DNA from: Paucilactobacillus kaifaensis
Lineage (GTDB): Bacteria; Bacillota; Bacilli; Lactobacillales; Lactobacillaceae
Assembly: GCF_005405145.1 (NCBI RefSeq)
Contig: NZ_BJDM01000003.1
Coordinates: 25,140-89,139 of the forward strand
DNA: 64,000 nt
Direction: 5' to 3'
Part shown: piece after piece, positions 15,527-23,859 of the stretch
How positions within the stretch are numbered: position 1 is the stretch's first letter
Layout: each line of letters begins with the position of its first letter
Notes under the pieces: model-generated
Database searches by the model: none
Seen by the model: the letters and a program-made list of their open reading frames with translations, nothing else
Told to the model about the DNA's origin: nothing
Program-made: the position numbers and the translations under genes

Positions 15527-16374
15527 TGGCTTATACAATTGATAAAAGTTTTGCATTAGCGTCCAAAGAAGGTGCCAGCCAAAAGGCTAGCAATAAGTAT
15601 TTGATCTTACACTCAACTGCTAATGTGGGTGCCAGCGCTAAAAACAACGCTGCATATGAAAAACGTACGTGGAACACAGCTTATGTTCACTTTATTGCCG
15701 GTGACGGAGTCGTTTATCAAGTTGGTACACCAGGATATGTGGCTTGGGGCGCTGGTCCCAGGGTTAACGGTTTATCACCAGTGCAGATTGAGATGGAAGA
15801 ATCTGCAGACGTTGCCAAACAACGGCGTATTTATAATACTTATATTGAGCTGGCACGCGATATGGCTAAGAAATATGGTATTCCATTGACTCTAGATACT
15901 GCCGGTAATGGTGTTAAAACTCATAACTGGGTATCGCAGAATCTGGGTGGTACCGATCATAGTGATCCTTATGGCGCGCTTAAACGGATTGGCGTTGATA
16001 AGACACAACTGGCTAAAGATATTGCTAATGGCGCTGGCAGTTCTGTTGCTACTAAGTCTGCAACTACAACATCATCCAAACCAGCAGTAAGTAAACCAGC
16101 AGCCACACCATCAACTGGAATTAAGTGGATTGCACAAACTGGAACATTCACAATTACTGATCCAGCGGGTATTAAATTGCGATCTGGTTCTGCAAGTGTT
16201 AAATCTCCACTTTTGGCCGTACTGAAAAAAGGCAGTGTGGTTAAGTACAATGCTTACGGATATTCTGGTGGGTATGTCTGGATTCGTCAACCTCGCGCTA
16301 ATGAATATGGGTATCTTCCTACTGGTAATGCTAACGGTAATAAACGAGTAAACAAGTGGGGTGTATTTAAATGA
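15526..16374 (+). CDS. Endolysin: N-acetylmuramoyl-L-alanine amidase with SH3-like binding domain
   Basis: A 282-residue cell wall hydrolase. Residues about 20-165 are a zinc amidase (Amidase_2/PGRP fold): the first zinc His is in LILHSTA (His29), the second in the TDHSDPYG region near the end of the domain, with 'HFIAGDGVVYQVG' and 'VQIEMEE' in between. A Ser/Thr/Ala/Pro linker (about 172-200) leads to an SH3-like wall-binding domain ('GIKLRSGSASVKSPLL', 'KKGSVVKYNAYGYSGGYVWI'). There is no signal peptide, which fits holin-dependent release. It is the last recognisable late gene of the prophage. Confidence 0.9.
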   Translation: MAYTIDKSFALASKEGASQKASNKYLILHSTANVGASAKNNAAYEKRTWNTAYVHFIAGDGVVYQVGTPGYVAWGAGPRVNGLSPVQIEMEESADVAKQRRIYNTYIELARDMAKKYGIPLTLDTAGNGVKTHNWVSQNLGGTDHSDPYGALKRIGVDKTQLAKDIANGAGSSVATKSATTTSSKPAVSKPAATPSTGIKWIAQTGTFTITDPAGIKLRSGSASVKSPLLAVLKKGSVVKYNAYGYSGGYVWIRQPRANEYGYLPTGNANGNKRVNKWGVFK

Positions 16375-16517
16375 CAATAGTTAGTGGAAGAATAAAAAAA
16401 GAAGATTTATTGATTAAAGAGATTAATACACAATCTTCTAAAATAGCAAACCAAGATGATAAAATTAATCTTGAAAATGCAAGCCACATTGAGAATGCAT
16501 CAATCAAAACAGAATAG
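16371..16517 (+). CDS. Small charged ORF overlapping the endolysin stop
   Basis: A possible 48-residue protein beginning MTIVSGRIKKEDLL, predicted to be one helical, Lys/Glu/Asn-rich chain. Its ATG overlaps the endolysin stop by four bases, and GGGGTG lies seven bases before, so translation coupling is plausible. It ends just before a strong terminator. No family is recognised. Confidence 0.4.
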   Translation: MTIVSGRIKKEDLLIKEINTQSSKIANQDDKINLENASHIENASIKTE

Positions 16518-16524
16518 ATTAATT

Positions 16525-16560
16525 AAGCCTCTAGCTCATTGCGAGTTAGAGGCTTTTTTG
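16525..16560 (+). terminator. Strong terminator ending the prophage late operon
   Basis: A 13-bp stem (16525-16537 with 16543-16555, one G-U pair) with a 5-nt loop and a six-T run. It closes the long late transcript. Confidence 0.9.
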
Positions 16561-16661
16561 TGTGGGTAATATTAAATAAATGGCAAATATTGCAAAGTTG
16601 AGTGTTTTATTTTAGCTTACTTTTGAATTTAATAACAAAACTAAAAGTAAAGGTCGGTTTC

Positions 16662-16691
16662 TTGTTCATACAAGGATGATTGCATTATAAT
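16662..16691 (+). promoter_or_regulatory. Possible promoter in the junction region
   Basis: TTGTTC at 16662-16667, an 18-base spacer and a perfect TATAAT at 16686-16691. Any transcript would run toward the terminator at 16859 without an evident ORF, so it might make a short RNA of about 180-190 bases. Confidence 0.4.
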
Positions 16692-16858
16692 AGTAGAAAC
16701 AGGATCATATGTATTAATTGCCTTAGCTCGATTATGCATTCACATTCATTATATGCGTGAATATATGCAGTGGGAAAAAGTGGGTACTTTTGTCTATTAA
16801 CGTTGATTTAACAGCATATTAATGTAACGCGATTCTACTTTAATAAATAGGTTTAGTT

Positions 16859-16888
16859 AACTCTACTCATTTGAGCAGAGTTTTTTTT
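16859..16888 (+). terminator. Terminator upstream of the met leader promoter
   Basis: AACTCTACTC (16859-16868) pairs with GAGCAGAGTT (16873-16882), one mismatch, ATTT loop, followed by eight Ts. It isolates the metA promoter from upstream transcription. Confidence 0.8.
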
Positions 16889-16898
16889 AGGAAAAAGA

Positions 16899-16926
16899 TT
16901 GACTTTCATAAATATGATGTTAAGAT
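16899..16926 (+). promoter_or_regulatory. Promoter of the metA-metY operon
   Basis: TTGACT (16899-16904), 16-base spacer, TAAGAT (16921-16926). It lies right after a terminator and before the T-box leader, as expected for the leader promoter. Confidence 0.65.
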
Positions 16927-16944
16927 TAAAAACAAGTTAAAAAT

Positions 16945-17224
16945 TAATGGCAATAATAAAGAAGAGTAGCGACTACTCATTTATCCAGAGAGTTTCGGTT
17001 GGTGAGATGAAACAAATTGAGTTAGGCGTGAAGATGATCTTTTAGCTAGTGATTTGGTGTGTTAATGCTGATGAGCCGTTTGCAAGCGATATTTTGCGGA
17101 GTATAGTCTGTTTTGATGTACTTTTTGAGGTATTAATTGTGAAATTAATATAAATATGGGTGGTACCGCGAGGCCTTCGTCCCTAAATGTCGTCATGGCA
17201 TTTGGTGGATGAAGGCTTTTTTTG
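16945..17224 (+). promoter_or_regulatory. T-box leader, probably Met-specific, controlling metA-metY
   Basis: Standard T-box elements are present in order: AGTA (Stem I E-loop side, near 16970), AGAGAG (16987-16992), GGTGAGATGAAAC (distal loop region), the T-box core TGGGTGGTACCGCG (ending 17170), and a terminator (GCCTTCGTCC/GGATGAAGGC, 17173-17216) followed by eight Ts. In the specifier loop the sequence GAAG-ATG-A precedes the closing TCTTT; comparison with the ileS leader in this window, where AATAG-ATC-C precedes TCTCTT, places ATG (17034-17036) at the codon position. Uncharged tRNA-Met would stabilise the antiterminator and switch the operon on. Confidence 0.85.
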
Positions 17225-17245
17225 TCGATAAATGGAGGTGCTAGT

Positions 17246-18088
17246 TTGACAAAAGTGCAGCAAAAATATGCTAAACAGTTTGTATTGAATCGATGCAACG
17301 TAGCTTCAACTAGAACATTAAATTTATTGGTGCTAAATATTATGCCAAATAAATTAGAAACTGAGGGACAGATTTTAAATCTTTGTACTGATTGTTCGCA
17401 GAATTTAAGCTTTACCTTTTTATATCCGCGAACACATCATTTTAAAACAAATATTTTACCTTATTTGAAAAAAACATACGCGACATTAGATGAAATTAGA
17501 GATGATTATTTTGATGGGTTAATCATAACTGGTGCTCCTGTTGAAAATCTAGATTTTGCCGCAGTAGACTATTGGAATGAGTTCACTCAATTATTAGATT
17601 GGGCACAAACACATGTTAAACAACGTTTATTCATTTGCTGGGCTGCTCAAGCCGCATTGAATTATGAATTTGGCATAAAAAAACACAGTGTTGAGCAAAA
17701 AATATTTGGTGTTTTTGAACATCGTATTGAGCAACCGGACTCCTTGCTAACGGGATTGAGCAGTATCTTTTATTTACCGCATTCAAGAAGAACAACTATT
17801 GAAACAAGTGACGTCTTACAACATGCCGAATTAAAACTTTTGCTTGATTCAAAAAAAACTGGTCCTCAACTTATCACTACCAAAGACCATCGTGATACCT
17901 TCATTACTGGTCACCCAGAATATAATACAGATACATTGGGTGATGAGTATTTTCGGGATTTGAAGCAAGGAATACAAATTAAATTACCAGAAAATTACTT
18001 CTATGCGAATGATCCCAGCAAAAAAGTAATTAATCGCTGGCATAGTGCCGGTACCCAAATTTTTACTAATTGGTTAAACCAAATTTAA
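17246..18088 (+). CDS. metA: Homoserine O-acyltransferase, MetA family
   Basis: A 280-residue cytoplasmic enzyme that acylates homoserine (acetyl- or succinyl-CoA donor) at the entry of methionine synthesis. Family signatures: 'NLLVLNIMPNKLETEGQ' near the N-terminus, 'DGLIITGAPVENLDF', the nucleophile in FICWAAQA (Cys131), 'FGVFEHRI', 'YLPHSRRTT' and the TGHPEY motif carrying the catalytic Glu. The TTG start behind AAATGGAGGTG is chosen; a TTG 24 bases earlier overlaps the leader terminator. Pairing with metY suggests O-acetylhomoserine is the product, but donor choice cannot be read with certainty. MetA-like proteins acting on serine are an alternative. Controlled by the upstream T-box. Confidence 0.85.
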   Translation: MTKVQQKYAKQFVLNRCNVASTRTLNLLVLNIMPNKLETEGQILNLCTDCSQNLSFTFLYPRTHHFKTNILPYLKKTYATLDEIRDDYFDGLIITGAPVENLDFAAVDYWNEFTQLLDWAQTHVKQRLFICWAAQAALNYEFGIKKHSVEQKIFGVFEHRIEQPDSLLTGLSSIFYLPHSRRTTIETSDVLQHAELKLLLDSKKTGPQLITTKDHRDTFITGHPEYNTDTLGDEYFRDLKQGIQIKLPENYFYANDPSKKVINRWHSAGTQIFTNWLNQI

Positions 18089-18108
18089 ATTAAATCGGAG
18101 GAATTACA

Positions 18109-19383
18109 ATGACAAAAAAATTAAAATTTGAAACTTTACAGGTAACAGCAGGTCAAACAGTTGATGAAACAGGTGCACGGGCAGTACCAATTTACCAAAC
18201 CACTTCATATGTATTTAAGGATGCTGCTCAAGCAGCAGGACGATTTGCACTAACCGACGCTGGTAATATTTACACGCGCTTAACTAATCCGACTACTGAC
18301 GTATTTGAAAAACGAGTGGCAGCACTTGAAAATGGAACATCAGGGGTAGTATTAGCGACGGGATCTGCCGCAATTACTGCCGCAATTTTAAATGTGGCTG
18401 ATGCGGGAGATGAAATTGTTTCTGCTAGTACAATTTATGGTGGAACCTATGATCTCTTTAGTGTGACGTTAAAGAAGTTAGGAATCACGACGCACTTTGT
18501 TGATCCTGATGATCCTGCTAATTTTGCCACTAAAATTAACGCAAAAACTAAGGCTTTATACGTTGAAAGTATTGGTAATCCTGGTATTAATTTAGTTGAT
18601 TTTGAAGCAATTGCAAAAATTGCTCATGAAAACAATCTAATTTTGATCGTTGATAATACATTTGGAACACCATATTTGATTAAACCACTGGATTACGGTG
18701 CGGATGTTGTGGTTCACTCAGCGACTAAATTCATTGGTGGTCATGGAACGTCAATGGGTGGAGTAATCGTGGAAAACGGTCAATTTGATTACGCTAAAGG
18801 AGATCGCTACCCAGGATTTACAGCACCTGATGACCAATATAATGGACTTGTCTGGAATAATTTACGGCCAGGAGCGTTCACAACCAAGGTTCGAGCACAG
18901 GTACTGCGCGATACCGGTGCGGCTATTAGTCCAACGAATTCATTTCTGTTTATCCAAGGTTTGGAAAGTTTATCATTGCGAGTAGAACGACATGTTGAAA
19001 ATGCACGAAAAATCGTTAAATATTTAAATAATCATCCGAAGGTGGCCTGGGTTAATTACCCAGAGCTAGCTGATAGTCCATATAACAGTTTGGCCACTAA
19101 GTATTTTCCTAAAGGGGTTGGGTCGATTTTCACAATTGGCTTAACCGGTGGTGAAAAAGCCGGCAAACAACTGATTGGGAGTCTTAATCTATTCTCACTA
19201 TTGGCGAATGTGGGGGATGCACATTCCTTGATTATTCATCCTGCATCAACTACCCACGCGCAATTAAACGAAGATGAGCTGCAACAAGCTGGGATTACTC
19301 CAGATTTAATTAGGTTATCTATCGGAATTGAAAACGTTGATGATTTAATTGCTGACTTAGATCAAGCATTAGCAAAAATATAA
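18109..19383 (+). CDS. metY: O-acetylhomoserine sulfhydrylase (PLP enzyme)
   Basis: A 424-residue Cys/Met-metabolism PLP enzyme that condenses O-acetylhomoserine with sulfide to homocysteine. Visible motifs: '[12 protein letters not shown]', '[19 protein letters not shown]', '[19 protein letters not shown]', and the PLP-binding Lys207 in [13 protein letters not shown]. The C-terminal '[17 protein letters not shown]' is typical. The ~425-residue length and an insertion around '[15 protein letters not shown]' fit the MetY/OAHS branch better than the shorter cystathionine enzymes. It follows metA by 20 bases with TCGGAGGAATTACA in front, so both respond to the T-box. Confidence 0.9.
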   Translation: MTKKLKFETLQVTAGQTVDETGARAVPIYQTTSYVFKDAAQAAGRFALTDAGNIYTRLTNPTTDVFEKRVAALENGTSGVVLATGSAAITAAILNVADAGDEIVSASTIYGGTYDLFSVTLKKLGITTHFVDPDDPANFATKINAKTKALYVESIGNPGINLVDFEAIAKIAHENNLILIVDNTFGTPYLIKPLDYGADVVVHSATKFIGGHGTSMGGVIVENGQFDYAKGDRYPGFTAPDDQYNGLVWNNLRPGAFTTKVRAQVLRDTGAAISPTNSFLFIQGLESLSLRVERHVENARKIVKYLNNHPKVAWVNYPELADSPYNSLATKYFPKGVGSIFTIGLTGGEKAGKQLIGSLNLFSLLANVGDAHSLIIHPASTTHAQLNEDELQQAGITPDLIRLSIGIENVDDLIADLDQALAKI

Positions 19384-19387
19384 TTTT

Positions 19388-19420
19388 AAAAAGACTGGAT
19401 GAAATTACTCCAGTCTTTTT
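19388..19420 (+). terminator. Terminator after metY
   Basis: AAAAAGACTGGA (19388-19399, with the leading A run) pairs with TCCAGTCTTTTT (19409-19420). A 12-bp stem whose 3' arm supplies the T-run. Confidence 0.9.
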
Positions 19421-19470
19421 AATTGGAAATATAAAATTACCCGTATGTGAATATTGTAGGGGTGATTAAC

Positions 19471-20502
19471 ATGTTAGTGGCAATGGAAAACAGAAAACTA
19501 GTAGTTGCTAATGCTAGTACACAAAAAGGTTGCTTTACATGTCCAGCTTGCAACCAAAAAGTTTATTTACGTCGTGGGACAATAAAAATAGCCCATTTTG
19601 CCCATACTAAGGGCGCAGATTGTGTGGCTAGTGAGGGTGAAACGCGCGAACATTTACTCGGGAAAAAACAGCTTTATAATTGGGCCAAACAACATCATTT
19701 TGAGCCAGTTTATGAGGTATATTTACCGAAAATTAAACAACGACCAGACCTTTTGATTAAAATAAATGGTCAGTCTGTGGCATTAGAATATCAGTGCAGT
19801 CCCATTTCACTTCAACGTTTACAAGAGCGAAATGTAGGGTATCATAAACTAAAAATGCCAGTATGGTGGATTTTAGGAAGTCCTTATCAAGACCGTCACT
19901 TAACAGCAAGTAAAGTAGCTCAATTTACACAGCTTATTTTTAATAAATTTGATTTATTATTTTGGAGTACAGGGAAACGCAAGTTTATGAATGGGGAAAA
20001 TTATTTGTATGTGGATTTTTGTCAGCCAAAGCATGCAGCACCAAGACAGGTAGTGGTGCAGCAAACTAAAAGAATTGAACAGCAAATAATGGCTGGCAAT
20101 CAGCGGCTATTGCCGATTGTGCAGCAATGTTATCAGGCTGGGCATCTATTTGTCGGTATTCCAATTGTGGGACACCATATTGATAAGCAGTGGCCATGCA
20201 CGCTTTACGGTTTAACTATCTGGCAAACACAGGTTTTACTAGCATTAGAAAAAGTAAAATTTTATCACCAGTGGTCGTTAGAAAATTGGTTTGCATGGTT
20301 AAACCAAATTGCTCCAGAACAATGGCTGACATTCCCTTGTTTATTGCCAATTGATCAAGTTAAGTTGAAATATTTAAAGGAATTTACGATTCAATTGCAA
20401 AAACATCAGATTATTACTGTAAATACATGTGTGTGCTATATTAATTCGCCTAAGTGGTTTAATGACAGTCTTAGTAAGATCAATTATATTAACCAGCATT
20501 AG
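19471..20502 (+). CDS. coiA: Competence protein CoiA (nuclease-like)
   Basis: A 343-residue protein needed in relatives for recombination of DNA taken up in natural transformation. The N-terminus has a Cys/His cluster (CFTCPAC ... AHFAH) and 'EGETREHLLGKKQLY'. The nuclease core reads KQRPDLLIKI and VALEYQCS, a PD-(D/E)xK arrangement. The start is the ATG after TAGGGGTGATTAAC; a GTG 24 bases earlier is less likely. It stands alone after the metY terminator, converges with yjbH, and has no clear promoter. The order coiA-yjbH-relQ-nadK is conserved in many Firmicutes. Confidence 0.85.
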   Translation: MLVAMENRKLVVANASTQKGCFTCPACNQKVYLRRGTIKIAHFAHTKGADCVASEGETREHLLGKKQLYNWAKQHHFEPVYEVYLPKIKQRPDLLIKINGQSVALEYQCSPISLQRLQERNVGYHKLKMPVWWILGSPYQDRHLTASKVAQFTQLIFNKFDLLFWSTGKRKFMNGENYLYVDFCQPKHAAPRQVVVQQTKRIEQQIMAGNQRLLPIVQQCYQAGHLFVGIPIVGHHIDKQWPCTLYGLTIWQTQVLLALEKVKFYHQWSLENWFAWLNQIAPEQWLTFPCLLPIDQVKLKYLKEFTIQLQKHQIITVNTCVCYINSPKWFNDSLSKINYINQH

Positions 20503-20512
20503 ATATGGAAAT

Positions 20513-20534
20513 AAAAAAGACGGCCTTAGCCGTC
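20513..20534 (-). terminator. Terminator of yjbH, between convergent genes
   Basis: GACGGC (20519-20524) and GCCGTC (20529-20534) enclose a CTTA loop. On the - strand the hairpin is followed by six Ts, so it ends the yjbH transcript; on the + strand no T-run follows. Confidence 0.7.
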
Positions 20535-20544
20535 CTTGAAAGAA

Positions 20545-21180
20545 CTACAAAACATGTAAATCAGGATTATTTTGGTGGAGATAAAAATCAGCAAATTCTT
20601 GAGCTGATTTTTGCAATTCTTGGGTCTTATGAGTGCAAATATCTGCCAGTGTTTGGTAATCAAAATTTTCAATTAGGACACCATAGTCTGAATGATCTGC
20701 ATCAAAAACAACGGCAGAAGAAGGTTTGGTAACTCCCATATCATTGGCCATCTTTTGATCAGCAATGAAAGCTTGGTGGGCTAATTCAGAACTTCGATCT
20801 TCCATAAACATATCAATATCTAGACTTACGGCTTTGGCAATCTGTGCACTAAGTTCTGTTGTATACTCGTCCTGTTCGCAGACCAAGTGTTGTTGCAATT
20901 GAAGTAAAAAGCTACGGCCTTTTTTACGACCTTGAAATAGGGCTGCCTTATAATCCATGATAATTTGGAATAAAATATCTGATGCATTGTTTCTTAGTGC
21001 TAAATCATGTGGGTTTAAGCCATGTGATTCGAGTGTCGCTGTAATGGTTTGTAGGTTAAGTAATGGGATGAACTGATACGAAACATTACCATCCAACTTT
21101 CCATCGAGCCTCAAAACATCGTGTTCACACCGCATGCATTTTGTTTCCAGGGGGTTAACAAACAAATAAACTTCTAACAA
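20545..21180 (-). CDS. yjbH: YjbH/SpxH-type thioredoxin-like adaptor for Spx degradation
   Basis: A 211-residue DsbA-like protein. It opens MLEVYLFVNPLETKCMRCEHD, where VNPL followed by a CMRC pair at residues 15-18 matches the YjbH (Thioredoxin_5) family, which presents the regulator Spx to ClpXP. The rest is helical, with a 'YKAALFQGRKKGRSFLLQLQQH' region typical of this family. The start is a TTG with GAGGAGGATCTATC in front. The window also encodes an Spx-like protein (62.4 kb), although that one lacks the usual Cys pair. Convergent to coiA, as in related genomes. Confidence 0.75.
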   Translation of the reverse strand: MLEVYLFVNPLETKCMRCEHDVLRLDGKLDGNVSYQFIPLLNLQTITATLESHGLNPHDLALRNNASDILFQIIMDYKAALFQGRKKGRSFLLQLQQHLVCEQDEYTTELSAQIAKAVSLDIDMFMEDRSSELAHQAFIADQKMANDMGVTKPSSAVVFDADHSDYGVLIENFDYQTLADICTHKTQELQKSAQEFADFYLHQNNPDLHVL

Positions 21181-21451
21181 GATAGATCCTCCTCAATAAA
21201 ACAGTCAATTAAACTATGTATTCATGTTCTTAAATTGTTGCACATTAACCTTACCAAACATTCAGCAAAAAACAACTGAAAAGCTTGTGAAATTAGTGAA
21301 TGTATTCTTAAAATCAATATTCGTATTTTGCCAAATATTGGTGAGAATGTAAAGAAATATGCAGTTAATCTAGCTTGTGAAAAACTTTCAGTTAATTAAA
21401 ATTGGTATTTATATGATAGAATGGTATTCGAAGATGAGGGGGAAAACAAGC

Positions 21452-22141
21452 ATGGCAGAAAACTGGCGACATTTTTTGTTACCTTATCAACAAGCAGTTG
21501 ATGAATTAAAAATTAAATTACGTGGTATGAGAAAACAATTTCAAGATTTGAATCAACATGCTCCAATTGAGTTTGTGACAGGTCGAGTAAAACCTGTGGA
21601 TAGTATCAAAGAAAAAATGGTTCGTCGACATATTGAACAGGACCGATTAGAACAGGATATGCAAGATATTGCTGGATTAAGAATTATGTGTCAATTTGTT
21701 GAAGATATCTATCAAGTAGTTGATTTGTTGCGTCAAAGAAGCGACATGACTATTCTAGAAGAACGAGATTATATTACCAATGCCAAACCGAGTGGCTATC
21801 GCTCATATCATATTGTGGTGGAATATCCAGTACAACTAGTTTCCGGTGAAAAGAAGTTATTAACCGAGATTCAAGTTCGGACGCTATCTATGAATTTTTG
21901 GGCAACAATTGAACATTCACTTAATTACAAATATCAAGGCGATTTTCCAAACGATTTGAGTGCTCGATTGCAACGGGCTGGTGAAGCAGCATTTAAGCTA
22001 GATAATGAAATGTCAGAAATTAGAGAAGAAATTCAAGAAGCACAAAATTTATTTTCATATGGTAAAAGTAATTCTTGGAGTATCCAGGAAAATCAAGATC
22101 ATGAGCAAACAGATGATACGGGCCAAACGGGCCAAAGTTAA
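21452..22141 (+). CDS. relQ: Small alarmone synthetase RelQ (GTP pyrophosphokinase)
   Basis: A 229-residue single-domain (p)ppGpp synthetase. Motifs: 'RVKPVDSIKEKMVRR', 'DIAGLRIMCQFVEDIY', 'KPSGYRSYHIVV' and 'LLTEIQVRTLSMNFWATIEHSLNYKY', all standard for the YjbM/RelQ class without hydrolase or regulatory domains. The start is the ATG behind GATGAGGGGGAAAACAAGC; 25 upstream in-frame codons have no ribosome site. It forms a tight unit with nadK and the pseudouridine synthase. It makes ppGpp/pppGpp in response to stress; family members act as tetramers. Confidence 0.9.
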   Translation: MAENWRHFLLPYQQAVDELKIKLRGMRKQFQDLNQHAPIEFVTGRVKPVDSIKEKMVRRHIEQDRLEQDMQDIAGLRIMCQFVEDIYQVVDLLRQRSDMTILEERDYITNAKPSGYRSYHIVVEYPVQLVSGEKKLLTEIQVRTLSMNFWATIEHSLNYKYQGDFPNDLSARLQRAGEAAFKLDNEMSEIREEIQEAQNLFSYGKSNSWSIQENQDHEQTDDTGQTGQS

Positions 22142-22153
22142 GAGGAAAGTACT

Positions 22154-22963
22154 ATGAAAGTTGCAATCTATAGTAATCAAACAAACGATTCTAATAAAGT
22201 TACCAGCCGAATTAAAGAACTTTTGGTGGATACTGGTATCATCATTGACGATGTTGCGCCGGATATTGTTTTATCAATTGGCGGCGACGGAACATTATTA
22301 TCAGCATTTCATCACTACCGGGATCAGTTAGAGCATGTGCGCTTTGTTGGAATTCATACTGGTCACTTGGGTTTTTATACTGATTGGCGCGATTTTGAGG
22401 CAGACAAGTTAGTTGAAAGTTTGAAACAAGATAATGGACAGCGAGTCAGTTATCCGTTAGTTGATGTGGATATTAATTATACTGACGGAACTAAAGAACA
22501 TTTTGTGGCATTAAATGAATCCATTATCAAAAAAATTGAAAACACAATGGTCTGCGATATCTATATCAAGGGACAGTTATTTGAACGATTTCGTGGTGAC
22601 GGCTTATGCGTCTCAACCCCAACGGGATCGACTGGATATAATAAATCAATTGGAGGAGCAGTAATTGATCCGAGCTTGGTGGGATTACAGTTAAGCGAAA
22701 TTGCATCAATTAATAACCGAGTATTTAGAACACTGGGATCACCCATTATTGTGGGAAAAGATCAATATTTGGATCTGGAGCTACGAACTGAAGATCGGTT
22801 GATTGTAAGTTGTGATCAGTTACAAGCACATGGATTAAATGAAAAACGATCAATTGCAACTATGCATTATCAAATCTCAATGAGTAAAATTTATTTTGCA
22901 CGGTATCGTCATACTAATTTTTGGGAGCGTGTTGATGAGGCATTTATTGGAGGATTAAAGTGA
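22154..22963 (+). CDS. nadK: NAD kinase
   Basis: A 269-residue cytoplasmic kinase converting NAD to NADP. It has the diagnostic GGDGT motif (residues 43-47, Asp45 catalytic), 'VGIHTGHLGFYTDW', the NES motif ('ALNESIIKK') and 'DGLCVSTPTGSTGYNKSIGG'. Length is normal for the short Firmicute enzymes. AGAGGAAAGTACT precedes the ATG, 12 bases after relQ. The stop overlaps the next GTG by four bases. Confidence 0.95.
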   Translation: MKVAIYSNQTNDSNKVTSRIKELLVDTGIIIDDVAPDIVLSIGGDGTLLSAFHHYRDQLEHVRFVGIHTGHLGFYTDWRDFEADKLVESLKQDNGQRVSYPLVDVDINYTDGTKEHFVALNESIIKKIENTMVCDIYIKGQLFERFRGDGLCVSTPTGSTGYNKSIGGAVIDPSLVGLQLSEIASINNRVFRTLGSPIIVGKDQYLDLELRTEDRLIVSCDQLQAHGLNEKRSIATMHYQISMSKIYFARYRHTNFWERVDEAFIGGLK

Positions 22964-23844
22964 GATTTTCTTGGACGTATCATGATCAGGCACCCATCAA
23001 AGTTAGAACTTTTTTGGGGAATCATGGTGTAACTAGAGCGCTTATTATCGTCGCCAAATATCATGGTGGCGATATTTTAATCAATGGAAAGCACGTCTGG
23101 ACAATCGATTTAATGCATATGGGGGATCAAGCTACATTAGTTTTACCTGATGAAGTTGCCAGTGATAATGTGGAGCGTAGTGACGATCCGATTGATATTT
23201 TGTATGAGGATAATGATTACTTAATCTTAAATAAGCCGGCAGGTGTGGCTTCTGTCCCAGCTCATCATGTTGCGGTTGCAGATAGTTTAGTTAATCGGGT
23301 GAAGGGTTATTATCAGCGACAACATTATTCAGATCAGGTTACTCATATTGCTACACGGCTCGACAAAAATACAAGTGGGATCGTTGTTTTTCCCAAACAT
23401 CATTTCGCGCATGCTGCGTTTGATCAACAATTGAAGCAACACCGAGTTGTTAAAAAGTATCAAGCAATTGTCTCAGGAAACATTAGTGTTGAACATGGAT
23501 TGATTGATGCTGCCATTCGACGTGATCCAGATTCGTTTGTTAAACGGCAAGTAGGTCGTGACGGAAAGAGTTCGCAAACTGAATACTGGAGTGAAAAAAA
23601 AGGCGATAGGGCGGAACTGGCAACGGTTTTGCTACATACTGGTAGAACACATCAAATTCGGGTACACTTCAGTTATTTAGGACACCCGTTGGTGGGGGAT
23701 GACATGTATGGAGGACCGGACTGGATGAGTCGCCAGGCATTACATTGCAGTAGCTTAATGTTTTATAGTCTATTTCTTCAAAAAGAAATTGAAATAGTAT
23801 GTCCGCTGCCAGCGGATATGGATAATTTTATTGCCCAGATGTGA
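22960..23844 (+). CDS. RluA-family 23S rRNA/tRNA pseudouridine synthase
   Basis: A 294-residue enzyme that isomerises uridine to pseudouridine in RNA. The catalytic Asp135 is in RLDKNTSG; 'YLILNKPAGVASVPAH' and 'LLHTGRTHQIRVHFSYLGHPLVGDDMYGG' are the other family motifs. The N-terminus is S4-like but reduced. It starts with GTG overlapping nadK, ribosome site TTGGAGGATTAAA. In this cluster it is usually annotated RluD or YjbO-like; the exact target uridine cannot be told from the sequence. Confidence 0.9.
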   Translation: MRFSWTYHDQAPIKVRTFLGNHGVTRALIIVAKYHGGDILINGKHVWTIDLMHMGDQATLVLPDEVASDNVERSDDPIDILYEDNDYLILNKPAGVASVPAHHVAVADSLVNRVKGYYQRQHYSDQVTHIATRLDKNTSGIVVFPKHHFAHAAFDQQLKQHRVVKKYQAIVSGNISVEHGLIDAAIRRDPDSFVKRQVGRDGKSSQTEYWSEKKGDRAELATVLLHTGRTHQIRVHFSYLGHPLVGDDMYGGPDWMSRQALHCSSLMFYSLFLQKEIEIVCPLPADMDNFIAQM

Positions 23845-23859
23845 AGTAGGTGAGCTCTA

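Larger units (their letters stand above)
16561..16898. other. Phage/host junction region without a gene; probable attachment site area
   Basis: No convincing coding sequence or tRNA is visible on either strand. It holds an 8-bp inverted repeat TTACTTTT (16617-16624) / AAAAGTAA (16643-16650), a possible promoter, a palindromic stretch GCATTCAC...GTGAATATATGC around 16735-16770, and a terminator. The prophage late operon ends just before it and a host-type T-box operon starts just after it, so one attachment site should lie here. The core cannot be identified because the other end of the prophage is outside the window. Confidence 0.45.

Noticed and set aside
17031..17036. Reading the met T-box specifier as GAT (Asp), directly after GAA
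   Set aside because: The loop geometry in the ileS leader places the codon one base before the closing stem, giving ATG here; the operon also makes methionine.
19441..19470. A competence sigma-factor box (TGTGAATA, like TACGAATA) before coiA
   Set aside because: Two mismatches, and the transcript start would fall inside the ribosome site.
20505..20732. A 75-codon + strand frame between coiA and yjbH
   Set aside because: It lies antisense to yjbH, begins in its terminator, and looks like a shadow frame without family likeness.
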